Positions 14,927-22,261 of a stretch of DNA of 25,593 bases are shown here, in pieces. The position numbers and the translations under genes are program-made. The DNA is from a virus. Location of the stretch: the IMG/VR virus record IMGVR_UViG_3300017917_001467, positions 1 through 25,593 of that record; one strand, 5' to 3'. A model generated the notes under the pieces. It had not been told where the DNA came from and ran no database searches. It worked only from the letters and a program-made list of their open reading frames with translations. Every line of letters begins with the position of its first letter. Position 1 is the first letter of the stretch.

Positions 14927-15913
14927 TTAGAAACTACTTTTTAATTTGTTATACCCTTCTTCTCCGTATTTTTCTTTTGCAGTATTCAATAATGCGGTTC
15001 TAATATCTCTTCTTTTATTTATTAGGTTCATTGGCATACTTCCAATTTTCATATGTTGTGCATCAATTTTTTGTAATTGTTTAATTGCCTTCTCATCACC
15101 AATCATTTTTGCCAACTCTATAACTGCATTTGTGTGTTGGTTAGTATCTGTTAGTTTTTCAATTTTTGATACAGCTTTATCTAAATCATTACCTTTTGGT
15201 TTTTTACCAGTTGTGAATACTTTTTCTAACTTTTCTTTTGCCCAATTTTCCAAATCACTGATTGTGTATTGGTTATTTCTTAACTTATCATCATGTTCGG
15301 ATTCACCGGATAATCTAACAATACCTTTTAATAAGTTTGCGTATGGCATTAGTTGTATTCCTAATTTTTCATCCGGGTCTTTCTCACCTTTCATCAACAT
15401 CTTTGCGATATCGTAAGTTTTTGTTCCCTTTGTATCATCTAACCATTTCTTTGCCGCATTTTGATATTTGTAATCTGGATTGATTGTTAAATCATCAGAT
15501 TTTTTATTAACTGAACTATTAGAATATTTAGAAACCAATTGTTGTGCGTATTTGTTTTGTGGGTTACCACTAACTGCCGTCATCACATCCAATGGTTTTA
15601 ATTTTTTGTTTTCAATATCTTTTGCCAACATAGAAAGATTAACACCATTCTCATCTGCCCAACCTGCTACTGCTTGTGGACGGAGACCTGTTTTTGATGC
15701 AATATTATTCACCGTTGCCATTGGGTCCTCTCCTTTATAATCTTTAGAAAATACTGATACTCCTTTTGGTTTTGATGCTGCACCTGCGGTTGTAGTTTTA
15801 CCTGCAATTTTAACCTTTGTATCTGGTCTCAATTTATGGTTCTTAGCATATGTATCAAATGCTTTCTGTGTTGTGAACTCAATCTCGTTGATTAGTGATT
15901 TTAACTTTATCAT
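14927..15913 (-). CDS. Putative internal head protein with leader, 328 aa
   Basis: This 328-residue protein begins MIKLKSLINEIEF, very like the start of the next gene upstream (MIRLKDLITESII). Both resemble T4 capsid-targeting leaders, which end in (I/L)xE and are cleaved by the prohead protease. After it comes AFDTYAKNHKLRPDTKVKIAGK, then a basic helical region with possible DNA-binding character (ASKTGLRPQAVAGWADENG resembles a helix-turn-helix). The rest is charged and helical. No catalytic residues are evident. It starts 9 bases after the ADP-ribosyltransferase gene and runs directly into the 699-aa gene. I infer packaging in the head; a scaffold or DNA-organising role is an alternative. 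Confidence 0.6.
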   Translation of the reverse strand: MIKLKSLINEIEFTTQKAFDTYAKNHKLRPDTKVKIAGKTTTAGAASKPKGVSVFSKDYKGEDPMATVNNIASKTGLRPQAVAGWADENGVNLSMLAKDIENKKLKPLDVMTAVSGNPQNKYAQQLVSKYSNSSVNKKSDDLTINPDYKYQNAAKKWLDDTKGTKTYDIAKMLMKGEKDPDEKLGIQLMPYANLLKGIVRLSGESEHDDKLRNNQYTISDLENWAKEKLEKVFTTGKKPKGNDLDKAVSKIEKLTDTNQHTNAVIELAKMIGDEKAIKQLQKIDAQHMKIGSMPMNLINKRRDIRTALLNTAKEKYGEEGYNKLKSSF

Positions 15914-15922
15914 TTTATTATT

Positions 15923-16552
15923 TTATTTTTTTCCTTTTGTATAAATATCTGTATCAGTTTCAGTATCGGTAATTTTTTCTATATTTATGAAATTTTCATC
16001 AAATAATACATAATCATTTCTTGTACCAGATATGCTTCTTTTTAATCCATATATGCCATTTTTAAGTAAAAATAAAGAAGCGTTTTTATCACCTCCTAAT
16101 AAACGAGATAGAGTTTTATAGAATAGATATCCATTATAATCAAATTCAATAAGTTCATAATCGTTAAAATCTACTTTTGGTAAGGATTTATTTTTAGTAT
16201 AGTTATAATATGAATTAAATTCACCAATATCAAACTTTTTATTTTTGAGTTTGTATATTCCTTTAAGAACTTTTATAACTATATCTTTTTTTACTGGACT
16301 ACTTATATCAAGCAAAGTATCTTGTTTAGAGCCCTTACCTTTAAACAAAGTTGTTTGATACAAATATTTCCCATAAACCTTAACAGGTTCTTTTAAATTG
16401 GATAAATATATTCCCCAACCATCAATTTGCTTTCCACTTCCACTACCCAATTTTGATATGTCAAACTTATAAAATTTACTATTACTGGCATGGTAAGCAG
16501 TTAATTCTTCATTTATAATACTTTCTGTAATTAAATCCTTTAATCTTATCAT
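15923..16552 (-). CDS. Putative ADP-ribosyltransferase (ART-PolyVal-like) with capsid-targeting leader
   Basis: After an N-terminal leader MIRLKDLITESIINEE, this 209-residue protein reads LTAYHASNSKFYKFD (His21), then DGWGIYLSN (45-52), and near the end NDYVLFDENFINIEKI. This order, with a YH(A/G)S strand, an F..FD element, G.GIYLS and a closing YVLFD...I.I strand, is that of the ADP-ribosyltransferase domains found in phage polyvalent proteins. They transfer ADP-ribose from NAD+ to a target. T4 Alt, a packaged and injected ADP-ribosyltransferase, is the functional precedent. The leader has two candidate prohead-protease sites (ITE at 8-10, INE at 13-15). The gene is very AT-rich and has its own promoter-like site (16582-16612). 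The catalytic glutamate is not certain from sequence alone, so an inactive homologue is possible. Confidence 0.62.
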   Translation of the reverse strand: MIRLKDLITESIINEELTAYHASNSKFYKFDISKLGSGSGKQIDGWGIYLSNLKEPVKVYGKYLYQTTLFKGKGSKQDTLLDISSPVKKDIVIKVLKGIYKLKNKKFDIGEFNSYYNYTKNKSLPKVDFNDYELIEFDYNGYLFYKTLSRLLGGDKNASLFLLKNGIYGLKRSISGTRNDYVLFDENFINIEKITDTETDTDIYTKGKK

Positions 16553-16581
16553 TTTTGGTTTTGAGATATTACTATCCCATA

Positions 16582-16612
16582 TAAATATATATTTTTATTG
16601 AATTACAACCAA
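16582..16612 (-). promoter_or_regulatory. Promoter-like site upstream of ADP-ribosyltransferase
   Basis: On the minus strand TTG (16610-16612) is followed after 20 bp by TATATTTA (16582-16589), one mismatch from TAnnTTTG and the same variant as at the nrdJ site. It spans the end of the polymerase gene and the gap before the ATG at 16552. It lacks the CG before the -7 element. Confidence 0.42.
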
Positions 16613-17854
16613 ATTATCGTAATTAGTTCCTTCGTATGTTCGGACAGGGAACCCACCCTTTTCCATAATTGTCGGTACGGATTTTATAACTTCATCCCTC
16701 TCCATTGGATGTGTATCTATAAGAAAGGCATCGTATGTATAGAGAACCAATTTTGATTTTCTACCCTCCAACCAATTTAGTACCTCCTCAATCTTCAAAT
16801 AGTTGATTTCAGTTTCGAGGGCTTGTAGTAAATAGTTAAATACCTTTTGTTCGGTAGAACCCTCTATCTTAGTATGATGTATCTCTCTTTTGAATAGAGG
16901 TGTCGTTAAACGGCCGGTTATTACGAATGTTTGGTAGATTTGTTGTATGTATTCTTCTACCTTTTGAAAATACTCTATCCCCCTCGCAAAATCATCTAAC
17001 CCCCCATAAAGATACTTAAATGTTAAACCTTTAGCGGTTTCGTAATCCGTACCGTAAAGATTGGCGAGATGTTGGTGGGCAGTTTCTCCTTTTGGGAATT
17101 GATAACCAACCATTTTGGCAATCAATCGTATGTGGTAGGACTCGTAATCCATTTGTAATAGAGTTCCCCCCTCAAACCGGCTAACGATTGCCTCTCTACT
17201 ACCATCGGATTTATTGAGAGCAGAGTAATTTACATTGAGGTGACGGTTGGATGGACGACCAGTTGTGGTGTATGGGTTGTATTTTGTATAAACTAATCCG
17301 TTGTGTATGTATTTGGGATTGAAAGCAAAACTATCAATAATTTTTTCCTCTACGACTGCCACCCCAGCCCCCTCCAATCTTCCTAATTGGGTAATAGAAT
17401 GTGAATATCTTCTGTACCAACTCTGTATGGTATCAATCATCGGTACTTTGGTTAGAACTTCGTACCACTTTAATAATGGTATGCAATCATTCAATTCTAC
17501 ATAGTCCGTTCTATACCCTTTATAAACCTCTGTAAAGAACTCATTTGTTACGAAGGGTACACCATAGTGTTCGAAGTAGATATACTCATAGTCGTAACCT
17601 TTACTACCTACATAACGATTTCCTAATACCAATGTATCTTCGTTACATAAAGTACTGATATCAAATGGTTTAAGAGTATTTGCATCTATGTGTTGGAAAT
17701 TTAAAATATATTCCGTATCTTTAGTCCGAATGTACACAAATGAAATAGTAAATCCAAATTCGTGTCCTCTATTTGAACTCCAAATTGGAATTACGAGTTT
17801 GGTATCATTGGGATTTATTAAATGTAAGTCTACTTCGTTCTCTATAATGTACAT
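16595..17854 (-). CDS. Compact family A DNA polymerase
   Basis: This protein of 419 residues, counted from the ATG at 17854, has family A palm and finger motifs. They are TTGRPSN (197-203), motif A LLQMDYESYHIRLIA with catalytic D236, motif B AKGLTFKYLYGG (274-285), the NYLLQALETEI helix, and motif C YTYDAFLID with D375. Both catalytic aspartates are kept, while the usual HDE of motif C is YDA. The N-terminal ~135 residues are too short and show no clear DxE/DxxxD set for a 3'-5' exonuclease. It would be the replicative or repair polymerase. The ATG is preferred over a TTG at 17863 because that TTG is part of the promoter. The gene is richer in G+C (17161-17280 is close to half) than its AT-rich neighbours, and it lies away from the replication block. 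Confidence 0.8.
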   Translation of the reverse strand: MYIIENEVDLHLINPNDTKLVIPIWSSNRGHEFGFTISFVYIRTKDTEYILNFQHIDANTLKPFDISTLCNEDTLVLGNRYVGSKGYDYEYIYFEHYGVPFVTNEFFTEVYKGYRTDYVELNDCIPLLKWYEVLTKVPMIDTIQSWYRRYSHSITQLGRLEGAGVAVVEEKIIDSFAFNPKYIHNGLVYTKYNPYTTTGRPSNRHLNVNYSALNKSDGSREAIVSRFEGGTLLQMDYESYHIRLIAKMVGYQFPKGETAHQHLANLYGTDYETAKGLTFKYLYGGLDDFARGIEYFQKVEEYIQQIYQTFVITGRLTTPLFKREIHHTKIEGSTEQKVFNYLLQALETEINYLKIEEVLNWLEGRKSKLVLYTYDAFLIDTHPMERDEVIKSVPTIMEKGGFPVRTYEGTNYDNLVVIQ

Positions 17855-17860
17855 ACAGAA

Positions 17861-17890
17861 CAAATATACGAAAAATAGTTGATATTACAA
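17861..17890 (-). promoter_or_regulatory. Bacteroidetes-type promoter abutting the polymerase gene
   Basis: On the minus strand TTG (17888-17890) is followed after 19 bp by TATATTTG (17861-17868), preceded by CG. Only six bases separate the -7 element from the ATG at 17854, so the transcript would have a leader of about three bases or fewer. It gives the polymerase a promoter of its own between the structural blocks. Confidence 0.65.
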
Positions 17891-17892
17891 AA

Positions 17893-18267
17893 TTATTTGT
17901 AAAATTGTAAAAGATTGGGTAGATATAAACCAATATTTTTTATAGTAGATGCTGATGTTTGTAAAGAATACCTATTTGATTTTATAACACCAACATCTTC
18001 AATATCACCATTATCTTTATATGTAGTTTCTTTGGGTCCTCTTATTCTCCATTTTAAATCAACAGTTTTCCAAAATACATTTGAATGTAATTTATCATAT
18101 ACATTTAAAGGTATTTCAAAAACGAAACCATTTTCATCATTTGCTTTTTGACAAAAGTATCTTCTCAAAAACCCAAGCTCATAATCACTATCCGTTGGTG
18201 ATGGAACTACCGTTTCTGGTATTTGTATTGTAAATATATTTAAGTTAGTAGCTATATCTTTATACAT
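17893..18267 (-). CDS. Probable tail/baseplate-associated protein, 124 aa
   Basis: This 124-residue protein follows the hub-like gene with a two-base gap. It has conserved-looking features ELGFLRRYFCQKANDENGFVFEI and DLKWRIRGP, a mixed beta pattern, and no signal or membrane segment. I do not know its family by name. The position at the end of the tail block, and its AT-rich composition shared with the hub gene, suggest a virion component. Its stop lies within the polymerase promoter region, so this is likely the last gene of the tail transcript, although no terminator is evident. Confidence 0.58.
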   Translation of the reverse strand: MYKDIATNLNIFTIQIPETVVPSPTDSDYELGFLRRYFCQKANDENGFVFEIPLNVYDKLHSNVFWKTVDLKWRIRGPKETTYKDNGDIEDVGVIKSNRYSLQTSASTIKNIGLYLPNLLQFYK

Positions 18268-18269
18268 AC

Positions 18270-20555
18270 TTACTCTTTTTTGTTTATTCTAAATTCTGCT
18301 TCCAAAGTTGTTGTCCAACCTTCTCTTGTCAAATTGTGTTTTGTATTTGTTATTTGAAATACTCCAATTTGATTATAAACTTCAGGTACTCCATCTATAT
18401 TAAAATACTCACCACAACTAAATCCACTAATACCATCAATTGTTATAGTAACATCTATTGGTGTTAGAGTACTTTTTTTATTTTCTTCAGTTATTTTTAA
18501 TGCACCAACAATCAATTCTCTATCTGTAAATATTAAAGTTTTAACAACGTTTTGTGAAAAAATAAATTTAATTGATTTTTGTTCAATTACTTCTGTAAGA
18601 TTTACTGCTTCGTTTTCTTCTGCTTTTTTTTCCGTATCTGCTTGTACGTTTTCAGTTTTAGATGCTTCATCTATTGTTTTCTTAATTGCTTCTAAATCAA
18701 TCATATTAATTGAATAAAATCCATCCGCATTGGAAAACATAGAATAATCTACACTTTTATAAACATCAGGTGGTAATTGAATTTCTTTTCCTTTTTCCTG
18801 TTCCGTTTTATTTTTTGCATAATCTGATAAAAATCTCTGTGCGTTGAATATTGTTCTTCCGGCAACCAAATTACTCATTTCAAAATTAAAACTAAAATCT
18901 CTAACAATTGAGTTAATAGTTGTTGGTTTAAATTTGTATAATTTGTCAGGAGTTACTTTTTCTTTGTGTTGTGATTTAAAATCTATAATAGTTGCCCCTT
19001 CTCTTTCTGCTTTAGGTGCATAAATCAATCTGAACAAACCATATGAATTTGCATTTATAGTACTCAATATACCGTTTAAGAAATCTGCTCTCGTATAAGA
19101 TGCTCTCCATATTTGAACTATCGTTTTATAGTTTATAAAGATATTTAATGCGTTACCACAGGTTAAATCTCCAGATTTTTCATTTGCAAGTACTTCAGTA
19201 CCATTCTCTAACAATACTTTTACATCAGCCGGTTCTTCTATTGTATATCCATTTATACTACCATCTTCTGTGGATGTTATTGATAATTCAATTTGGTCTT
19301 GTGGTGTGTTATCGGATGCTCCTTCTGGTTTTAACTTAGCTATAAATTTAGGTAACGTTTTGTTTGGAAACAATACATCTTCCGATGATGATATTAAATT
19401 TTTATGTATTTGTATTGGTATGATTTCTTTTTGAGAACCTCCTACATTATATTTTGGAACGTTTAATTCCCATGTCTTTTTATCAATATTACCATCAACT
19501 AATGAATAATTCATTAAAATTTTCAATATAAACCTTAATGAAATGTATTTTTCAGCACTAGCCGTTTCATCTTTTTTTGTTGTATTTAATTTACCCCAAT
19601 TAAAAAATTCTTTTTCCCATTCAGTTTTATTTAGTGATAGTTGAGATTTATTTAAATTTAAATCGGCAGAAAGTTGTGAAATCCACTGCTCAAAGGTATT
19701 TGCGTTTTTTCCAGGTGTTGGAACATTTCCTTTTGAATTAGAAATATTTATTGGTATCGCAAGTGTCATTTGATTTCCTTGAGATATTTCCAATGATACA
19801 CTATACGTGCCATCCGCATCTATTGAAAAATTATAATCAGTAACTTTACCTGCAACTAAATCATATGTACCATTTGATAGTTCTACTTTAAGTAAATAAT
19901 CTTTTAAAGACTCGGTATTTACTCTATAATAATTAGCAAATTCTCTTACAAATTTTTCGTATTCTGTTTTTTGTATCGCTGCTTCGGATGATTTGGTAAA
20001 TGTTGATTTACCATCTATAATTCTTTGTGAATATTTTTTTCTATCTAAAGTATTATCACCATATTCTAAAAGAACGTTCATACCTGGTTTGCAGAAAAAC
20101 AATTCAAACATTTCAAATTGTTTTAATGAAAAACATCTAACTGTTACCCTTGCAGTTTTAAGAGTGTTATTTGCTCCATCGGTATCTATTTCAACACTTT
20201 CAATAATTGGAGTTGATATTCTTCTATTACTTTCTCCTTTAACTTTTATTTGTCTTCCAAAAAAATCTACACCAACAACTGTTTCTCCAGTTTGATAATT
20301 TAATGGAACATCAATGTTATTTTTTATAATACAACCACAATATACTTCAGGTCCTTCATTATTTTTTATTAAATCTTTTAATTTTTCAACTCTTTTAGAT
20401 GCATCTTGGTTTCCACCATCGCCTTTGATAACTTTTGCTCCGGATGTTAGTATTATCCAAGGCATTTTTAAAGCCGTATCATTTGGGTTTTTTTCTCTTT
20501 CCTCCAATACGTCTTTCATCCATTTTTTGATAGGTGCTAAATATGGAAATGGCAT
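18270..20555 (-). CDS. Baseplate hub-like protein, 761 aa
   Basis: This large protein has regions typical of tail hub proteins. A beta domain near residues 115-165 reads IESVEIDTDG, then TARVTVRCFS, then FELFFCKPGMNVLLEYGDN. The C-terminal domain reads GISGFSCGEYFNIDGVPEVY, then GVFQITNTKHNLTREGWTTTLEAEFRI. The latter resembles the end of gp27/P2 gpD-type hubs, where the protein describes its own barrel and ends with a strand 'for W.T.lea.f'. By family it forms the trimeric centre of the baseplate linking tube and spike. Glu/Lys-rich, probably flexible, segments lie around 640-665. No lysozyme motif is apparent. It sits 3 bases after the gp53-like gene. It could include other baseplate functions given its size. 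Confidence 0.62.
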   Translation of the reverse strand: MPFPYLAPIKKWMKDVLEEREKNPNDTALKMPWIILTSGAKVIKGDGGNQDASKRVEKLKDLIKNNEGPEVYCGCIIKNNIDVPLNYQTGETVVGVDFFGRQIKVKGESNRRISTPIIESVEIDTDGANNTLKTARVTVRCFSLKQFEMFELFFCKPGMNVLLEYGDNTLDRKKYSQRIIDGKSTFTKSSEAAIQKTEYEKFVREFANYYRVNTESLKDYLLKVELSNGTYDLVAGKVTDYNFSIDADGTYSVSLEISQGNQMTLAIPINISNSKGNVPTPGKNANTFEQWISQLSADLNLNKSQLSLNKTEWEKEFFNWGKLNTTKKDETASAEKYISLRFILKILMNYSLVDGNIDKKTWELNVPKYNVGGSQKEIIPIQIHKNLISSSEDVLFPNKTLPKFIAKLKPEGASDNTPQDQIELSITSTEDGSINGYTIEEPADVKVLLENGTEVLANEKSGDLTCGNALNIFINYKTIVQIWRASYTRADFLNGILSTINANSYGLFRLIYAPKAEREGATIIDFKSQHKEKVTPDKLYKFKPTTINSIVRDFSFNFEMSNLVAGRTIFNAQRFLSDYAKNKTEQEKGKEIQLPPDVYKSVDYSMFSNADGFYSINMIDLEAIKKTIDEASKTENVQADTEKKAEENEAVNLTEVIEQKSIKFIFSQNVVKTLIFTDRELIVGALKITEENKKSTLTPIDVTITIDGISGFSCGEYFNIDGVPEVYNQIGVFQITNTKHNLTREGWTTTLEAEFRINKKE

Positions 20556-20558
20556 AAC

Positions 20559-20861
20559 TTATCTGTTTATTTTTTGTAGGTCGTTTAATATTGTATTTGT
20601 ATCTGAAGGTATTCTTAATTGAATTCCCTCATCAATATAAAAAGTAGCATCGTTTATATTATTGGCAGTTGCAATTATCCACCAAAGAGTTGGGTCACCA
20701 TAGTATTTATTTGCCAATAGGTCTAATCTATCACCCTGTTCGGAAATAATATACAAATCATTATTATTTGGTTTAACTTTTGGATATATAGTTGATTGCA
20801 AATAATTCTTTTTTGTTTCCTTTACCTTTAATAATTCGTTGTATATGTATCTACTAGCCAT
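20559..20861 (-). CDS. gp53-like baseplate wedge protein with LysM domain
   Basis: This 100-residue protein has a LysM-type domain (about 38-90): IISEQGDRLDLLANKYYGDPTLWWIIATANNI, then EGIQLRIP. This is the form found in baseplate proteins such as T4 gp53 and P2 gpX, where the LysM helps hold the wedge or hub and does not digest peptidoglycan. The gene overlaps the upstream 450-aa gene by 8 bases and precedes the hub-like gene by three bases, consistent with baseplate assembly. It is much shorter than T4 gp53 (196 aa), so only the LysM part is matched. A free cell-wall-binding LysM protein is less likely here. Confidence 0.75.
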   Translation of the reverse strand: MASRYIYNELLKVKETKKNYLQSTIYPKVKPNNNDLYIISEQGDRLDLLANKYYGDPTLWWIIATANNINDATFYIDEGIQLRIPSDTNTILNDLQKINR

Positions 20862-22206
20862 TGTTTGATGTTTGTGTAGTTGTATTTGCTTCTTTTGTTA
20901 ATGAAATTTCATATTTAGAATCAGAATTATAACCATCAAAATCGTATCTGTATCTAGTTATACCATCTTTTGGTTCTGTTTTGTGGGTTTCTATAATCTT
21001 CATTCCAACTGATATGTTTATTACATTTGGATATGGTTTATTATCACCATCTTCTTCATTGGGATTTAAATTAGACCAGGATGTAGTATCATCTATACTA
21101 AAAGATAAACTCTCAATATATCCCAAAACATTTTTATACAACCCATCTATTCCAAGATAAACTAAGTTTGGAGAAAATGCAAGTGCGGTTTCTGCTTCAT
21201 TATATTTAATTGAGGAAATTTCATCATATGGAAATGCCAATGATTTTAAAAAGTTTATCTTTTTAATCATGACATCTTTTTCTTTTATAGTTGTATAATA
21301 TAATTTTAACTCAAAATTTAATGTTCTTTCAACTCCACTGTATCTATAAACATTAAATGGAGAACCAATATATTTAAAAGAATTCCATTCTGGTGTTATA
21401 TCTTCACTAATACCCGTAACAGTTCCTGCAAATGGTATTACCTCATTTGTTCCATACTTTTTAAAATTAACCCAAACTATTCCAGCATCTTTGTACTTAT
21501 CAATTTCGTTTGTGTAATCTTGATATGTAGAATATTTTTCTGTTGTAAAAACTGTTGAATTTGCAGTATTCCAATCTGCCGCATTATTCCTATCTACTAT
21601 ACCTATTTGTTTTAAAACTACACCCTCAACTACTTCACTTGGAACTTCTCTATATACTGGTTTGTATTTAGAAAACTTTTTGGTTTCTTTTAGTGGTTTT
21701 TTACCTAAATCAACACTTTGATATTTGGTTCCGTATCCATCAGAATTTTCTTTTTTCTTTAAAGAATTTTTTAAATTTTGTAATCCTTTTTTACTACCAA
21801 ATTTGTTTAATGTTTGTATTGCCAAATTAGTTGCAACACCTTGTGGAGAACTTCCACCCTGTTTTACTCTTGCAATTACAGATGCAGGTGATGGAGATTG
21901 TTTTATGAAATAATCGGTATCTGCTTCAACTCTATCTCTTAATCCAGCTTGAGTTGCTCCTAAACTAATTGGTTTAGCAAATGTTTGATTACTTTTAAAT
22001 ATAGTATCGGTTGGTCTGTTTGCAACACCGTTTATTACACCTGCAACTTGTCCACCTATAAGGTCAGCAACTGCGTTTGGTGATGATGCAAGTAAAGCAG
22101 CACCTCTGGGTGGATTGATTAACCCCCTACTATTTATACGGATGTTATCTACCTTACCGTATAATTCTTCCTGTCTGCTTTTGAATAAATCTAAGATTGT
22201 TGCCAT
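20854..22206 (-). CDS. Baseplate / tail-tube cap protein (gp48/gp54-like position)
   Basis: This 450-residue protein has an N-terminal helical and low-complexity region (about 1-190) and a beta-rich C-terminal domain (about 240-420). The C-terminal features include FAGTVTGISEDITPEWNSF, GSPFNVYRYSGVERTLNF, KINFLKSLAFP, YLGIDGLYKNVLGYIES and YPNVINISVGM. The layout of 'W...Y.G.....Y.G.eR...f' plus 'iG.ly....gyi.s...' is that of tail-tube-related baseplate proteins. In T4, gp48 and gp54 follow the tape measure and cap the tube; the same position here supports that role by synteny. An ATATTTATA element with TTCAATAAAA lies in the gap upstream. The exact T4 counterpart is not resolvable by eye. 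Confidence 0.55.
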   Translation of the reverse strand: MATILDLFKSRQEELYGKVDNIRINSRGLINPPRGAALLASSPNAVADLIGGQVAGVINGVANRPTDTIFKSNQTFAKPISLGATQAGLRDRVEADTDYFIKQSPSPASVIARVKQGGSSPQGVATNLAIQTLNKFGSKKGLQNLKNSLKKKENSDGYGTKYQSVDLGKKPLKETKKFSKYKPVYREVPSEVVEGVVLKQIGIVDRNNAADWNTANSTVFTTEKYSTYQDYTNEIDKYKDAGIVWVNFKKYGTNEVIPFAGTVTGISEDITPEWNSFKYIGSPFNVYRYSGVERTLNFELKLYYTTIKEKDVMIKKINFLKSLAFPYDEISSIKYNEAETALAFSPNLVYLGIDGLYKNVLGYIESLSFSIDDTTSWSNLNPNEEDGDNKPYPNVINISVGMKIIETHKTEPKDGITRYRYDFDGYNSDSKYEISLTKEANTTTQTSNNG

Positions 22207-22261
22207 TTATAGTTATTATCTTTACTATAAATATCTTTTATTGAAATTTATGTGAAATAAG

